A stretch of 64,000 nucleotides of DNA from Clarkia xantiana subsp. parviflora. Taxonomy: Eukaryota > Streptophyta > Magnoliopsida > Myrtales > Onagraceae. The position numbers and the translations under genes are program-made. The stretch is from contig JAPTYO010000003.1 in NCBI GenBank assembly GCA_036873135.1, positions 20,422,001 to 20,486,000 of the forward strand, read 5' to 3'. The notes under the pieces were generated by a model that worked only from the letters and a program-made list of their open reading frames with translations, was not told the DNA's origin and searched no databases. Position 1 is the stretch's first letter, and every line of letters starts with the position of its first letter. Below are positions 1 through 12,867 of this stretch, one piece after another.

Positions 1-50
1 TTTATACTCCGCTAGTGACACGCGAATAAAAAAAAAAGTTATGACCAGCA
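1..50 (+). repeat. degenerate SINE fragment
   Basis: The opening bases resemble the middle of the tRNA-derived SINE at 31571-31820: both have CCGCTAGTGAC, then an A-rich run, then ATGRCCAGCAC. The fragment is diverged and cut by the window edge, so its ends and duplication cannot be seen. Confidence 0.35.
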
Positions 51-528
51 CCCAGAGCTTAATTTAGATATAGAGCAAACATAATATAAGCGCTGCATTC
101 CTAATGAGTGCCCCTGACGGAGGCTCGAATCCAAACCGAACAAGCTCATGATATAAATGACGAATATATATATATATATTCGTATTAAATATTCGATATT
201 TGCAAATATGCAAATATGTTCGTATTAAATATTCGATACTTGCATAGGTCGGATATTCTACTATAAAGCAATTTTTTTTTGGAATAATCGAATTGAAACT
301 CCACGAATATGTAAGGTATCGGCTAGCTAAGGATGCCATATTCCTTAGTGTTTTTAATATTATATTATTGACCTTCTTTCCCACTAAATCAGTTAGATTC
401 CTTTTGTTCGCCAAAAACAATTAGTCATGTAACTATGAGTAGACAAGGCAATACTTTAATTAATATATATTTATTTAATTTAATAACAATCATTGTAATA
501 CAACAAATCGTCTATCTACTATCTATTA
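51..528. other. intergenic, no gene seen
   Basis: AT-rich sequence without a supportable gene. A reverse-strand stretch near 110-150 carries a GGATTCGAGCC-like B-box, so it may be another SINE relic, but no A-box or ends are visible. Confidence 0.4.
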
Positions 529-1525
529 TCTACTATATTATATTAATTCGGCATCGGAAGCCCTCTGACTGACACGTGGACAGTTTGTCCAGTCAGTGTT
601 ACCTAATTTAATCGGAATTTAATAGGGGTTCTCTAAATTTAGATACATAATATTGATTGATTCAAAATTAAGAAGTATTTTTATATCCTATTTTGGTCTC
701 TACGCAATTTAAAGAAACAAATTAATTAAAAGTTTCCATTTAAATAGTAAATCTATACAGTTTGGTTCCGGAAAACCATAGGCCGCCACGTCATCACTTT
801 TTATATATATATATATATAATTTTGTAATAAATTTGTATAAATAATTTATCATTGTATATGTATATATTATTATAGATATAATAGCCGATCTCTTCCAAT
901 ATAAATATAACCAATATGACAACATATAAATTAATATATAACCGATCCCCCTCTACTAAATTAGAGCAATATAGTAAAATAGGGAGGACAATATCTTTGT
1001 ATGTTTGAATTTTCCCTTGATCGGAAAATATATTTTTAGAGGATAACATTTAAAAAGTCTAATCTATATTGTGTCAAAATATTTCTATTATGAAGTTAAG
1101 GGGGTTCTATTAAAAAAAGAAAAAGTTAATGGGTGTTTATGTAGGAATGTGAGGCATTACATGACACTTAATTAATACGTTTGTTAAAATAAAAACTAAC
1201 AAATATATCAACATTATAATATAATAATAAAAATATTATATTAAAATAATATTTATAAAGCAATATACTAAAATAGGAAGGACAATATAAAAGAGTAAAA
1301 TAAGGACAAGCAATATAATAAAAAAAATATTACATTGATAAAATATACAACTAATATGACAATATATAAATTAATATATATAGTCGATCCCCTATACCAA
1401 ACTAAAGCAATATAGTAATTAAATTAGAAATGACAAATACGTTTTCTATATATATATATAATCCTACACAAGTGTTTTTACTATACAAATATAACTTATT
1501 CTTCGTATATTAATTAAGCTTTGTC

Positions 1526-1794
1526 TCTCCTCCTCAAGAGTATGAGAAACGTGATATTGATTTTTTCCTAGATGTTAATGTTAGCTCTTCGACTCCTTTT
1601 TTGTCCATTGGGGAAGAGGAGGCCACTCAAGATGAATTCCAAAGTGGAGACGATGTGTAGGGAGAGGCGTCGGCTGATGAGGAGTAGTAGCTTGAGGTGG
1701 TACTGGCCGTGAAAGAAGAACAGTTGCCGTCATCAGAGGAGGAGTTAGTTTTTTTTAATAGGTTTGAACCGGACCGTAGCATTAGCTTTTTGTA
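1526..1794 (+). pseudogene. captured coding-like fragment in Helitron 1
   Basis: One frame reads as an acidic, Ser/Glu-rich polypeptide (SPPQEYEKRDIDFF early, then runs such as GEEEATQDEF and EEQLPSSEEEL), interrupted by in-frame TAG codons near 1658 and 1686. Composition is unlike the AT-rich surroundings and fits a decayed host exon carried by the element. I do not recognise the parent gene. Confidence 0.35.
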
Positions 1795-1972
1795 AGATTA
1801 TATTTCGGAGAATTAATTAATTAGGAAAAAAAAATTTATTTTTTTCAGGAGGAGGATTTTGGCCTTTTGGGTGGGTGAAAGAAAGAGTAAATCCTTAAAT
1901 TTAAAGGAGAAGAAGAAGAGATTACAGATGCATGGTTAATTTGGAGAGGATGATCGATAAACATGTTTAAGT

Positions 1973-2013
1973 AAGGTACGAGCCTAAGACCAAAAAAAAA
2001 AGGTACGAGCCTA
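1973..2013. repeat. ultra-short A-run insertion with 14-bp direct repeats
   Basis: The 14-mer AAGGTACGAGCCTA occurs at 1973-1986 and 2000-2013, separated only by AGACC plus a run of A. This looks like a target-primed retrotransposition event that copied almost nothing but the tail. Confidence 0.55.
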
Positions 2014-2441
2014 TATTTATAATAATAATATAATAAATACTATAAAAACAATGTAGGCTAAAAACATAATTTGACAAAAGTTAAATATTAAACTCTATAT
2101 ATATATATATAATAAGATTTTATTAAAAAAACATACAAAAAATTCACCCCTTGAAAATATATAAAGCTTGGTTATATATAATTATATATAATACATCTAT
2201 GCCAAGCTTTGAAAGTCCCTTGACAATGACGTTATTCACATGTTTATGAATTCGATTTATTTGCTATTCTGTCTTTCGTTCTATCTCTACATGTATTTGT
2301 AATCAATTGCTACCAGCATTGAATCAACCATGTAAATGTTATAAAACATGTATGGTATATACCCCATTAAAATAACTCTGTTTAGTTTTGTTTTCATTTT
2401 ATTATTTTATGAAATGTCTCGCTAGGTTCTCAGTTTTTCAA

Positions 2442-2583
2442 ATATAAATTTATGTTTGACGATTATGATGATATCTTTATTAGATTTTGATAAAAATATC
2501 TGTTTTTGTTATATATAAATTTATGTTTGACGATTATGATGATATCTTTATTAGATTTTGTTAAAAATATCTGTTTTTGTTAT
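2442..2583. repeat. 71-bp tandem duplication
   Basis: Two nearly identical 71-bp units (2442-2512 and 2513-2583), each containing TTTATGTTTGACGATTATGA, inside Helitron 1. The copies differ by only a few bases, so the duplication is recent. Confidence 0.75.
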
Positions 2584-4001
2584 GAACCGCAGTCTCGCAT
2601 TATAGAGAATTACAGCTTATGACGCCGTATCGAGAATTATACTAATTAACTATGCACTACACTTTGACTTCTGTTTTTTTGTTCACACATTTTTTTCCTA
2701 TGTATGTCTGGTCCACTCAATATACAAGGTATGTAGATTTTTTTTTAGATTTCAATTATTTTTCTTTTATTATAACGATGATATAGATATTATTCTACTT
2801 ATTCTTCTTGAATTTTTTGCTACATGAGTTTCATATCGTGAATATTATTATGAGGTCCATACCACATGAATGTCCCTAAAACCAACACGATTAAGAGACA
2901 ACTTACAAAAGGTCTTTAACATAAGAAGAAGGTTTCCAATAAGGTTATTCTCTTTTCCATGCATAATTTTAATCTCCACAAGAACCCTAATTAAGTTTAG
3001 TACTCTATGGGTAGAGTAGAGTAGAACGAATGGATGTGAGCAGCAACCAACTAGGTCTGCATTTGCAGCATAAACGTTGGGATTTCGCTTATCTTTACTG
3101 CGATTTTGTAAAGGCTTGATGGATGTTTAGATTCGTGTTGAATATCTTAATATGATTGATAATAATCGTCTTTTATTTCCAAAAAGTTAGTCATCTTTCA
3201 CCTGCATGCGGTTGGAGGTAGTTATGTAGTTGGCCCAGAGTGTAGATGCTGGAATGAGATGAAATAACGTTCATTACCATTTAAACATAATATATCTACT
3301 AAATTACATTTCACCCAAATTTAGATTGACAAATATTTAAGATTTTTTATTTTATTTTATAAATTCAAACTATATTTTTAGAGTTAATGTTTATCTTAAT
3401 ACTTTTACAACAAAAAAAATCTAACCTCAAACAAGAATTCTTACTAAGCAACTAACCCGTATGACCATATTCTTTTTTCTCATTCTTTGATCGGTTCAAG
3501 GCTCTAATTATCTAATGGGATGTGTGCAATTTTTTATTTTGTTAATTTAGGTTGTGAACAAGGTTAATAAAGATACAGTGTTGAATAGATCAGGAACATA
3601 CGAGGCGAAGTGGATAATGAAGCAGTAAAAACCGAGGAGACTAAGAACATAATAATGCGAAGAATTTTGTGAAGCGTTTTAAACCATTCACATTTAAATG
3701 TGAAAAAGTCATAATAATATATACATATATTTGAGAACATGTATTTATAAATTTTAAGGTTTCTGTAGAAAATATCTTAACTGCAATTAAATATAAGAAT
3801 ACAGTAATATAAGTGTTTGAAAAAGCACTTAATAAAATTAGAATATTAAAATTAGAGTTGCGTTTGATATTTTATAACATCATTTATTTTATACTTTTCA
3901 ATATAAAAATTACAAATTACTAAAAAAACAAATCACCTTATTGTAATATGGATTTTAATATCAATTTTCTTTCCCGCGCGGTGCGCGGGATTAGCCGCTA
4001 G

Positions 4002-4482
4002 TATTATATTAATTCGGTATCGGAAGCCCTTTGGTCGACACGTGGACAGTCCACGCAGTCGCCGTTTCCTAATTTAATCGGAATTTAATAGGGGTTCTCT
4101 AAATTTAGATACATAATATTGATTGATTGATAATTAAGAAGTATTTTTATCTCCTAATTTGGTCTCTACGCAATTTAAAGAAACAAATTAATTAAAAGTT
4201 TCCATTTAAATAGTAAATCTATACAGTTTGGTTCCGGAAGACCATAGGCCGCCACGTAAGCAATATATATATAGATAATAATATATCATAAGTGTTGAAG
4301 TTTGGAAATTTCTTTACACATAATTAATTAAATACATATAATAGTACGTTAAATAAACATATTATACGTAATATATACATAATAATAATATACCCCAAAA
4401 AGTTTCTAATCGTTGATCTTTAGGTTACCATTAATCTAAAATAACTTTTTTTTTTCCGAAAATAAACTAAACCTAAGCTTGG

Positions 4483-4524
<42 letters not shown>

Positions 4525-6248
4525 TAATTAGCCGTACCTTGCAAGGTCGCATGAGAAACTAGCAACCTTAGTGTCAAACGGATCCGATCCCAATCCCTCA
4601 AGACATGACCAGCATTACTAAATGAATCAATCACAATCCCTCAAGACATGGTCAACATCACTAAAACTATATGGTGGAACCAACAACTAGCTAGACAAAC
4701 ATTCTCAAATTGATGCTTCTTCGGCGACCACAATCACGATTTATATGTGTTTGGTCTTTCTTTTTCTTCTTTTAACATGTATTATAGATAAGTAATAATT
4801 TTATTAGAGGAACGTTTTGTGCAGGATTACAAATATCGCACACACACGATCATCAACTTTGAAATGGAAAATTCATACGCTGAGTGATTTTTTCGTTGAT
4901 CAGGTATATATACTATATATTAATTCAGCATGGAATATCATTATATATGTTGGTTATTTAGAGTTATGAAGTTATAATTTAATACATGTTAGTGTGTATT
5001 TGAGCATCAGCAGTAATTCTGATTATAAATAGAATGTGACTCATATCCTTAGTGTATGCTCTTAGATAATTAATTTTTTTGCATTCTATCTAGAATTCTC
5101 GGCAACTCAAGTTATGCTTTGTTAACCAAAAAAAAAAAGTTTGCTTTGAGATAATAGACGTCAAACTTGCTCAGAATAGCATCAAGGTACGTACCTATTT
5201 ACTTGCCACGAATCTTTAATCTAGAGCCTCTTGAAGAGAAATGAAGAGTAGGATACATGAAGAAACGTATTGCGATTGTTTACTTCGAGTATTCACATGA
5301 ACTATAAAGTTATACATAAGTTTTTTTTTTGTTAAGTGTTATACACAAAAGTTGACTCCCGATTGCATCACCAACTATTAAATTATACATAAGCTTTATT
5401 TTTTTTTGTTAAGTATTCTACGTAATAAGTTAGATTTTATCATACTTAGTAGTCTCTTCTTAATTTAATATAATTAATGTGATAAGTCGGATGTTGTGAT
5501 TGCATATATAGGAAGATGGTACGCATGGAAGAGAAGATCAAAAGAACATACATGGGTAAAAGGACGACTACCGACCGATCATCACGACCAACCCCACTGG
5601 GCCACTATGCCACTGCGGATCACATCGGGCCGAGAAAGGAGTTGTTGACAAGATCAATTAAAAATTTTGTGGTACATCATCATTACCATTAACTTACTTA
5701 TATCCAACATAATCCTTTTACATACGTAGAGATTTTCTTTTTTCTTTTTTTTTTCCACACAATTTTAGTTTATTAGTATTATAAATGTATAGATGAAATT
5801 TTCAGTTAAATATTGTCAGTTATTTTTATAATGATTAAAAATGAGAATATTTCTTCTTTGGAGGAGTTTCAAAAAAGTTGATGCACAACTCAATCAAACC
5901 ATAAGAACCATTAGGTCAATAAAAGTTTGTACCGAACATTATTTCATGCAATATTAATATAGTTTATAACTCTTTTTTTAAAATGTGATTTCGTGCTAAT
6001 CCATCTTTTAGTGAGCAAATTGAGCAACTCAAGTCAAAGTGATATAGATATATGATTCTTCCTAAACATAATTTTATAAATTTCTACTTTATTTATATTT
6101 TTATATATAAATACATATGATTTTTATATATGGCAACTATGAAAATATTTTATGGAAATTTCTAAAATATAGACATACACATATTCCATGTATATTTAAG
6201 TACGTATGTAATATATTTTTAATCATAATAAATATTATTAACATAGTT

Positions 6249-6285
<37 letters not shown>

Positions 6286-7097
6286 CAGTATACATTATTT
6301 TTTGTTACTTTTTATATAAGCATATATAGATTAATTATACACATTTATATGTTAATATATAAAAAAATAAATATTTGTATGTTCCAATTTATATCTAAAA
6401 ATGTACGTGTTTTGTTTGTTCTAGCAGCAACACTAAGACAAATTAATGAATACGATTTAATGAGAAAATTTAGCAGATATACTGTACTGTGTAGGAGGTA
6501 GATATTAGAGAAGTATAAGTCTAGCTGACCTCAAGAAGAATGTTGACGCTATGAACACTTTTGAAAATTAAACTTACAATACGAGGAACATTATTTTTAT
6601 TTGTATAATAACCTATATTAATGAATGGTGGTGCCTCAACTTTTTCAGGATTTGAACAGGTACAGTACAACAACTTAGCAACTACAAGTCTACAATAGTA
6701 CCTTGGTCTCTCATTTGATGGGACTGTAGAGATTGGACATATCGTGATAGCAGTTATACAATCAACTACATACAACAATATTATTTTCTTTGTTTTTTTT
6801 TTCATATATCTAAGAGCGTGTATTAGGAGTTTAATAAATTTTCTATTATTTGAATTTGTTTAGTTTAGAATATTATCACTATTCGGTAAATGGTTTATGT
6901 TATGAAAATGGTGATGTTATAATTTTAAATTTGTATATTTTGATATTTCTAATTTATCATATTATCAAATACATTTACAAGTAACTAACAAAATTAACTA
7001 ATTCTCTATTTTAATGATTAATTTTTTCTCTATTACAATTTTAACAAAAAAATATTTTGATTTTCTCTCCCGCGCGGTGCGCGGGGTTAGTAGCTAG
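4002..7097 (+). mobile_element. Helitron-like element, copy 2
   Basis: Begins directly after the CTAG of copy 1 with TATTATATTAATTCGG. It lacks the leading TCTACTA seen at solitary 5' ends. It carries the shared head (4002-4257) and ends with the family hairpin and CTAG (7094-7097). The interior is AT-rich with TA runs and no transposition gene. Confidence 0.68.
5516..5692 (+). other. 58-codon ORF, possible captured exon
   Basis: An ATG frame of 58 codons ending in TAA, starting just after an AG (CATATATAG-GAAG) that could be an old splice acceptor. It is Lys/Arg/Thr-rich (KRTYMGKRTTTDRSSRP) and richer in GC than its surroundings. I recognise no domain. Being inside a Helitron it could be captured host sequence; expression is doubtful. 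Confidence 0.22.
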
Positions 7098-8757
7098 TAT
7101 TATATTAATTCGGTACCGGAAGCCCTCTAACTGACACGTGGGTGGTTAGTCCAGTCAGCGTTTCCTAATTTAATCGGAATTTAATAGGGGTTCTCTAAAT
7201 TTAGATACATAATATTGATTGATTGATAATTAAGAAGTATTTTTATTTCCTATTTTGGTCTCTATGCAATTTAAAGAAACAAATTAATTAAAAGTTTCCA
7301 TTTAAATTCGTTATCTATACAGTTTGGTTCCGGAAGACCGTAGGCCGCCACGTAAGCGTTCTATTTTTAAACACTAAACATTTAAATCTAACATAATTAA
7401 AGAACCTTAAATAACAATTAACCTAGGTGCCTTTTTTTTAACGTAGGTTATATATATATTTTTATATATAATATATAAGTTTTAGCTTTTAGGCAATGTT
7501 TAACTAGCAATATATACATAAAACATGCAAATTATATTAACCTTCCTAAAATGGAAAAAAGTTAATAAACATACTATATAATAACTTAATCACATGCATA
7601 TTCAAACCGCCTAACAAGAGGACGGAGGGTATCAAGAGACGCGAGTCAGATTAGGGTTTTCCAACTGATTTATAAGATGTATTCTTTATTTCCTCTCATT
7701 CTTTTCCTAGCAACGGAGATACTCGAGAAACTCTCAAGGAGACGGTGAAAGATGAAGCATCGAAGAAGCTCCATCATGGTTACTTTTAAGGTGAGTCTTA
7801 ATAAAGTTGAAGTATCGTTTAATTACTTTCATGGTTACTCTCATATATCGTTTGATTACTTGACACATAATAAAATTGGTAGTTTTAACGTTTGATAAAT
7901 TGAAAGCTTTTGAATCCAAATGTCTAAGAAATATATAATTTTCTTTGGATAATAAATTGAGTTTCAATTTGAAATTTAACCAATTTGAGGTTTCAGATTG
8001 GATCCCTATATTAAGCCTTTTTTTTTACTTAGGTATTAAGCTTGAATATTACATTATGAAGCTAATTGTCCCATTCTGCAGGTGGGTTTGGTAATATTTT
8101 ACAATACTAATAATAATACAAATAACGTGTTCATTTTTTACTCAATTAATTGAATCTAAAGTTTTTTTTTTTCCCGTTCCCTACCGTTTTCTTATGTATG
8201 ACAAAACAGTTTCATCAGTGACATGTGGTCGCGAGAGCTCTGCCGACGGAGTCCGATGCGCGTCCTAAGATTTTCAGGATGAAGTTGCGGGCTACCAGCG
8301 AGGTCTCTATGCCAAATCCAAGTTTTAGTACGTATAGTCTGGTTATTTGCTTCTTTAATTACTTGAGTTGTTTGCTCTTTTTGTTGCTCAATTATTGAAA
8401 ATGTTCAACATTTGTGATCTTTACATTTTTTTTGGATATATATAAAATTAATCAATACCGTAAATTATATATAAGGTTAATATAATAGGATTTTTTATTG
8501 ATATTATATTAGGTGATTTTAAACTCACATAAAACAAGATGATGAGACCAGTTTCAATTAAGATTGCAGTGTAAGCAAAGCCTTTGGGAGGATACTGAGG
8601 CCAATTGCACTAAACCCATACTTTTTTTTTTCCAAGACTATTATAGTTTTTCACCTTTCGTGATGTTAAAATCCATAAACTAATAGTTAGTAGAGAAAAT
8701 TGTTTTTCATTCTTAGAATGTATGTTGTATTCTTAATAAATAATTGTATGAACTAAA

Positions 8758-8760
<3 letters not shown>

Positions 8761-8827
<67 letters not shown>

Positions 8828-8879
8828 CTCACCCCCAATAGGTACCTTTTGAACATTTTTATTATTATTTTTATAGTTA

Positions 8880-8936
<57 letters not shown>

Positions 8937-8938
8937 TA
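8761..8938. repeat. TA and ATT microsatellites
   Basis: An uninterrupted TA tract of about 65 bp (8761-8825), then an ATT tract of about 40 bp (8882-8921) running into another TA tract, all inside Helitron copy 3. Confidence 0.9.
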
Positions 8939-8966
8939 TATTATATTTAATTTCCATATTTTTATA

Positions 8967-9940
8967 AAATTGGTGAATTGGTCCTTATTATCTCTAAGAC
9001 CCATATATTTTTATCTTTACTATTACTAAAAAATCATTTAGTTAAATTTGATTATTTTTATTTTTTAAGTTCGCTTAATTGACAGGTCATTGTAGTTACT
9101 ATTAACTTCTAAATCTAATATACTTATCAATTAGAGTCGACATTGAGTCATTGACATATGATACGCATTCAGTATGTTAAAATGCCGGGTGCATGCATTT
9201 TTCTATTCACCATATCCCAGATTTGGGGATGTTCCTCCTGTTGGCATTTTGTATCACATAAATCAGTCACTTGTCAACTCATATAATAACATTTCAACAT
9301 ATAAATCAAACGTGGTTCTTGAAGTTTGACTTTACATATAACATGTTACTTAATGGATTGAATTATTAATTTAGTTATTGTGTTTATAAATTCAATCATA
9401 ATAGGTATATCATATTTAGTAGTTGAATAAATAGTTAAGGCGAATTCAAGTATAAACTTCTGACATTGGTGATTTAAAAAATTGATGATTTAGTCCCTAC
9501 TATATTTGAGAATTACTAAAATTTTCATTAGTTAAATTGCATTATTTTTTTAGTTAAGGTCGCTTAACTGATATCCTACATTAGCTATCATTAACTTCTT
9601 AATACAATATACCTATAAATTTGAGTTACCTTGAAAGTAGGATATGTACTCAACTCGTGCAAATTTTGAGTACATGTTGAGATTTTTTGTATCACATATA
9701 TCAGTCAATTGTCAAATCATATAAAGTGTCAAAATATGGGTCAACCACAGTTCTTGAAATTTGACCTTACAGATAAATTACACATCGTCCAACATTTAGG
9801 GTCTCGAACTATTAATTTAGTTCTTCTGCCTATCAGTTCAAACGAATTGTGTACAACCTAATTAGTAGTTAAATAAGTAATTGACGTAAAGTTAAGTATA
9901 AAATTTATATTTTAATGAATTGAATTTCATTTAGCGTTAA
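8967..9940. repeat. diverged ~480-bp tandem duplication
   Basis: Two blocks, about 8967-9450 and 9463-9940, share ordered landmarks: ATTGGTGA(A/T)TT then GTCC, a GCTTAA(T/C)TGA box, ATTAACTTCT, TTTTGTATCACATA, CAGTCA(C/A)TTGTCAA, and ATTAATTTAGTT. Many substitutions and small indels separate them, so this is an old duplication. Confidence 0.55.
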
Positions 9941-10378
9941 ATCGATTTTTGTTGGTATTATGGTATAAAATTGCATGGAAAGTATATAGTTACGTTTGTA
10001 TAGGTTAAACTGTTTCACTGATCACCGATGACTCTAAGTAGTTAAGTACTGGTTTACAATCTTCACTCCTCAAGTTGATGAGTTAGATACAACTTTGTCG
10101 TTAATAACCCACGTCATGCGCGATCCAACTCTGTATTAGTTCTAACCGTAAATGTATATACTTGTAAGGCTAATTTAGTACCGTAACTGAAACAATAGTT
10201 AATTTTGTACCTAATTAACCTCTTCCATTTTTCTCATTTTGAACTATATTGTGTCGTTTTTTTTTTTTTATCATACATATTCATTTCTCGCAACCATTAA
10301 CTTGACCATGTATTAATTAAATATTATCATATTAGAAAACTTAAGATAAATTATGTATCTTGAAACTTAGACAATCGA

Positions 10379-10408
10379 TACGCGTGCAACGCACGCGTTA
10401 ATAACTAG
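10379..10408 (+). mobile_element. second Helitron-type 3' terminus
   Basis: ACGCGTGC-AAC-GCACGCGT forms a perfect 8-bp stem, followed by TTAATAACTAG, ending CTAG. It is a different hairpin from the family of copies 1-5 and similar to the one at 25105-25122. The matching 5' end was not found. Confidence 0.5.
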
Positions 10409-11634
10409 TATATATATATATAGAAAAGTCGCATATCATGTCAAAGGCTATGAGCACGTGCCACACCACCCATTTGATCTGATTCTTAGATTTTTGCTGA
10501 GTAGATCAAAATTGTGCTTACATATTAGGTTGTTTCTTTTGATTCTAGATGGACACGTGAAACTTTGAAGGAAGGATTATAGTAAGTTTGATAAAGAGAT
10601 TTATTTTATTTTATATAAAGTTGACTGCTTCTCACTATTTTTTTTCCAGTAGGTCCGTAAAAAAGTTCTACAAAGATGGAGCGAGTATTATTTGTGTACT
10701 CTTTTTTATTCTTAGTTTTTTTCGTATATATTATTCAATCAATATGCTAGAATTTGTTCAAATAACTTTAATAAAATGTACTTCTTTTTTATTCTAATAT
10801 ATTAAAATGAAGTTTATCTGCTAAGTCTAATGTATAAATTTGTGATAAAGCTGACTGTATATGTTCGACACTAAATTAACTCTAAAGAGTTTTTCTGATA
10901 GAAAAGATTTATATTTATGTATATTGGTTGTATGGTATAATTAGTTTTGTTAATGGTTTTCGATATGCAATATGATGCCCTTTTAATAGTGATTTTTTTT
11001 TTTTATTTCTAAAAAGTGATCAATTAAAACATAGTAGGTTGTTTGAAAAATCGTGCATACTTAATATATATTTTCATTTGAAAAGTTATTGTTTATGTTG
11101 CTTATTTTTGTTTCATGAAAATATTTGCACTATTAGTAGGTAAAATAAAGACACTCTATGTAGATTATAATTATTAATATAATATATTTATATATTGCAT
11201 GCTAGGTAAACGGTTTGGACCAATATAGGTAATAAAAGTAAAATAAAACTTCTTAATTATTAATTTATTATAATATTAACCTTTACAAATTCAATATTTA
11301 TACTCAAGTATAAAAAATAAAAATAAAAAAAGAAGTATATCTATGTTTTTCTTTAAAAATATATATTTTGTATGTAAAATATTTTTTTAACTTTTATATT
11401 ATATATGTTATAATTTCAATATTTTACACGGATTCAATATTTATATATAATATGAAAAATTAATCATTTAAGTATATCTAACTAAAAATATCCATATAAT
11501 TACATAAAAAATATATTAATCATATAAAATGTCTATTTGATATATATTTTTTAAAGATTAAGAAATAATATATATTTTGACTTATATTCGCATCAATATT
11601 TTTTACCCGCGCGGTGCGCGGGGTTAGCATCTAG

Positions 11635-12250
11635 TTTTATATGTGTGTATTATACACATCAGAAATTACTTTTATAAATATAATATATATAAGAAGCTAT
11701 ACTATGAGAATAAATGACGCAAAATCCCTGAGAAGCGTGCCATTATTGACATATTATGCAGTCTAGTTGGATGGATTGTGTGTTGATGCTAGCCAATAAC
11801 AAACAATTCGGCCTAGTTGGGTAGAATATTCGGCCAATTAGGAAAGGGATATATATATATATGTACGGGTTAATAATATATTTTAGGGGTTAGCTATGAA
11901 ATTGTTAATTGAAGTTTGATCCTCGTGCTTGTGGACAACTAGCGAGTATTATCAAATATTCTGCCTAATTTTGAAAGAATTTTTCATATAATTTACGTGT
12001 TAAAAAAATTTAAAACTGACCTAAAATAATAAAATTGCTCTCATGAAAATGCGATTTTTAGAGTGTTTATTTGTTATGATGTAACTTTACAATTTCTATT
12101 ATGTCATGTAGATGCTCATGAACAATTACTTGTGTTATGATGAAGAGGATTCCATTATTTTAGGTTAATTTTTCAGTTTTTCTTTAATCACATACAATAA
12201 AGTAACAAATTCCATTCAAAATAGTTAAAATACATGAGTTTTAACGATTT
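11635..12250. other. intergenic, no gene seen
   Basis: AT-rich sequence between the Helitron chain and the copia element. No supportable gene or terminal repeats. The last five bases (GATTT, 12246-12250) are the left TSD of the copia element. Confidence 0.5.
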
Positions 12251-12539
12251 TGTTGAAGGTGGTGCTGATTGTTCAAGCTGGAAGATTGGAGTGTTGATTT
12301 GTTTGTTTTAATTAGTTGTGGACTTCTTTGTTATTTCGGATGGCTCTGTTATTTATTCTTTATTTTGTTTAGGGTCTTGTTCCTTCACTTTCTTTGTTTG
12401 GGGTGTATTTGAACCTAACTAAAACTTTGGATGTTATTTATGGGAGAGGGGATCCAATTGAAAGAACATCCCTGGTGACCCCAAATGCTTGTGTCGATTA
12501 TTCTCTCCAAAATTAGGGTTTGGTTTCCAGAAGTTCTCA
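12251..12539 (+). repeat. copia 5' LTR
   Basis: Runs from TGTTGAAGGTGGTGC to AAGTTCTCA. It is the same length as the 3' LTR, with no indel apparent on hand comparison. Confidence 0.95.
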
Positions 12540-12552
12540 TGGTATCAGAGCC
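12540..12552 (+). promoter_or_regulatory. primer binding site (initiator tRNA-Met)
   Basis: TGGTATCAGAGCC directly abuts the 5' LTR. This is the standard plant copia PBS complementary to the 3' end of initiator tRNA-Met, used to prime minus-strand DNA. Confidence 0.92.
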
Positions 12553-12867
12553 ATCTATGGCTCTTCGATTCATCTCCCGCTGTTACTCCCCATCCTGATT
12601 GCTCTTTAATTTTGTGATTCTTGGCTAACCATCTCTTCGCCTTCCACTTCGACCTTCCTCGCGACAATTCATCTGGAAATTCGCATCGGATCTGGATCGT
12701 TTCTTGCCTGACGATCTGGTTTCTGAAAGTTTTTCCTCCTGTCCGTACCAAGAGTCGCTCCACCATTCGCAGACATCCTGTGCGATCAATCTTGATTGTC
12801 AGGATCCAATTCGTTGTCTCAGTCTTCGCGCAATCTTTCAAGCAATCGGTTCTTCTTCTCTTCTCCG

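Larger units (their letters stand above)
529..4001 (+). mobile_element. Helitron-like element, copy 1
   Basis: Starts with TC (TCTACTATATTATATTAA) after an A and ends with a 7-bp GC-rich hairpin, CCCGCGC-GGT-GCGCGGG (3973-3989), followed 8 bases later by CTAG, then T. A TC start, a 3' hairpin and a CTRR end between A and T are the Helitron signature. The first ~260 bp (529-791) recur at 4002, 7098, 26547 and 62295, while the interiors differ. No Rep/helicase frame is present, so it is non-autonomous. Copy 2 begins at the next base. Confidence 0.72.
7098..11634 (+). mobile_element. Helitron-like element, copy 3
   Basis: Starts at the same junction form as copy 2 (CTAG then TATTATATTAATTCGG), has the shared head (7098-7354) and ends with the hairpin at 11606-11622 and CTAG at 11631-11634, followed by T. 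The interior holds long TA and ATT microsatellites, a diverged ~480-bp tandem duplication and a second Helitron-type 3' end at 10379-10408. It is therefore probably composite. Confidence 0.62.

Noticed and set aside
4560..4690. Repeated CAATCCCTCAAGACATG in Helitron copy 2 as a tandem array
   Set aside because: Only two partial copies; too little to call a repeat family.
6240..6290. TA microsatellites as functional elements (also at 4488, 42415, 45881)
   Set aside because: Simple TA tracts are expected in AT-rich plant DNA and have no associated structure here.
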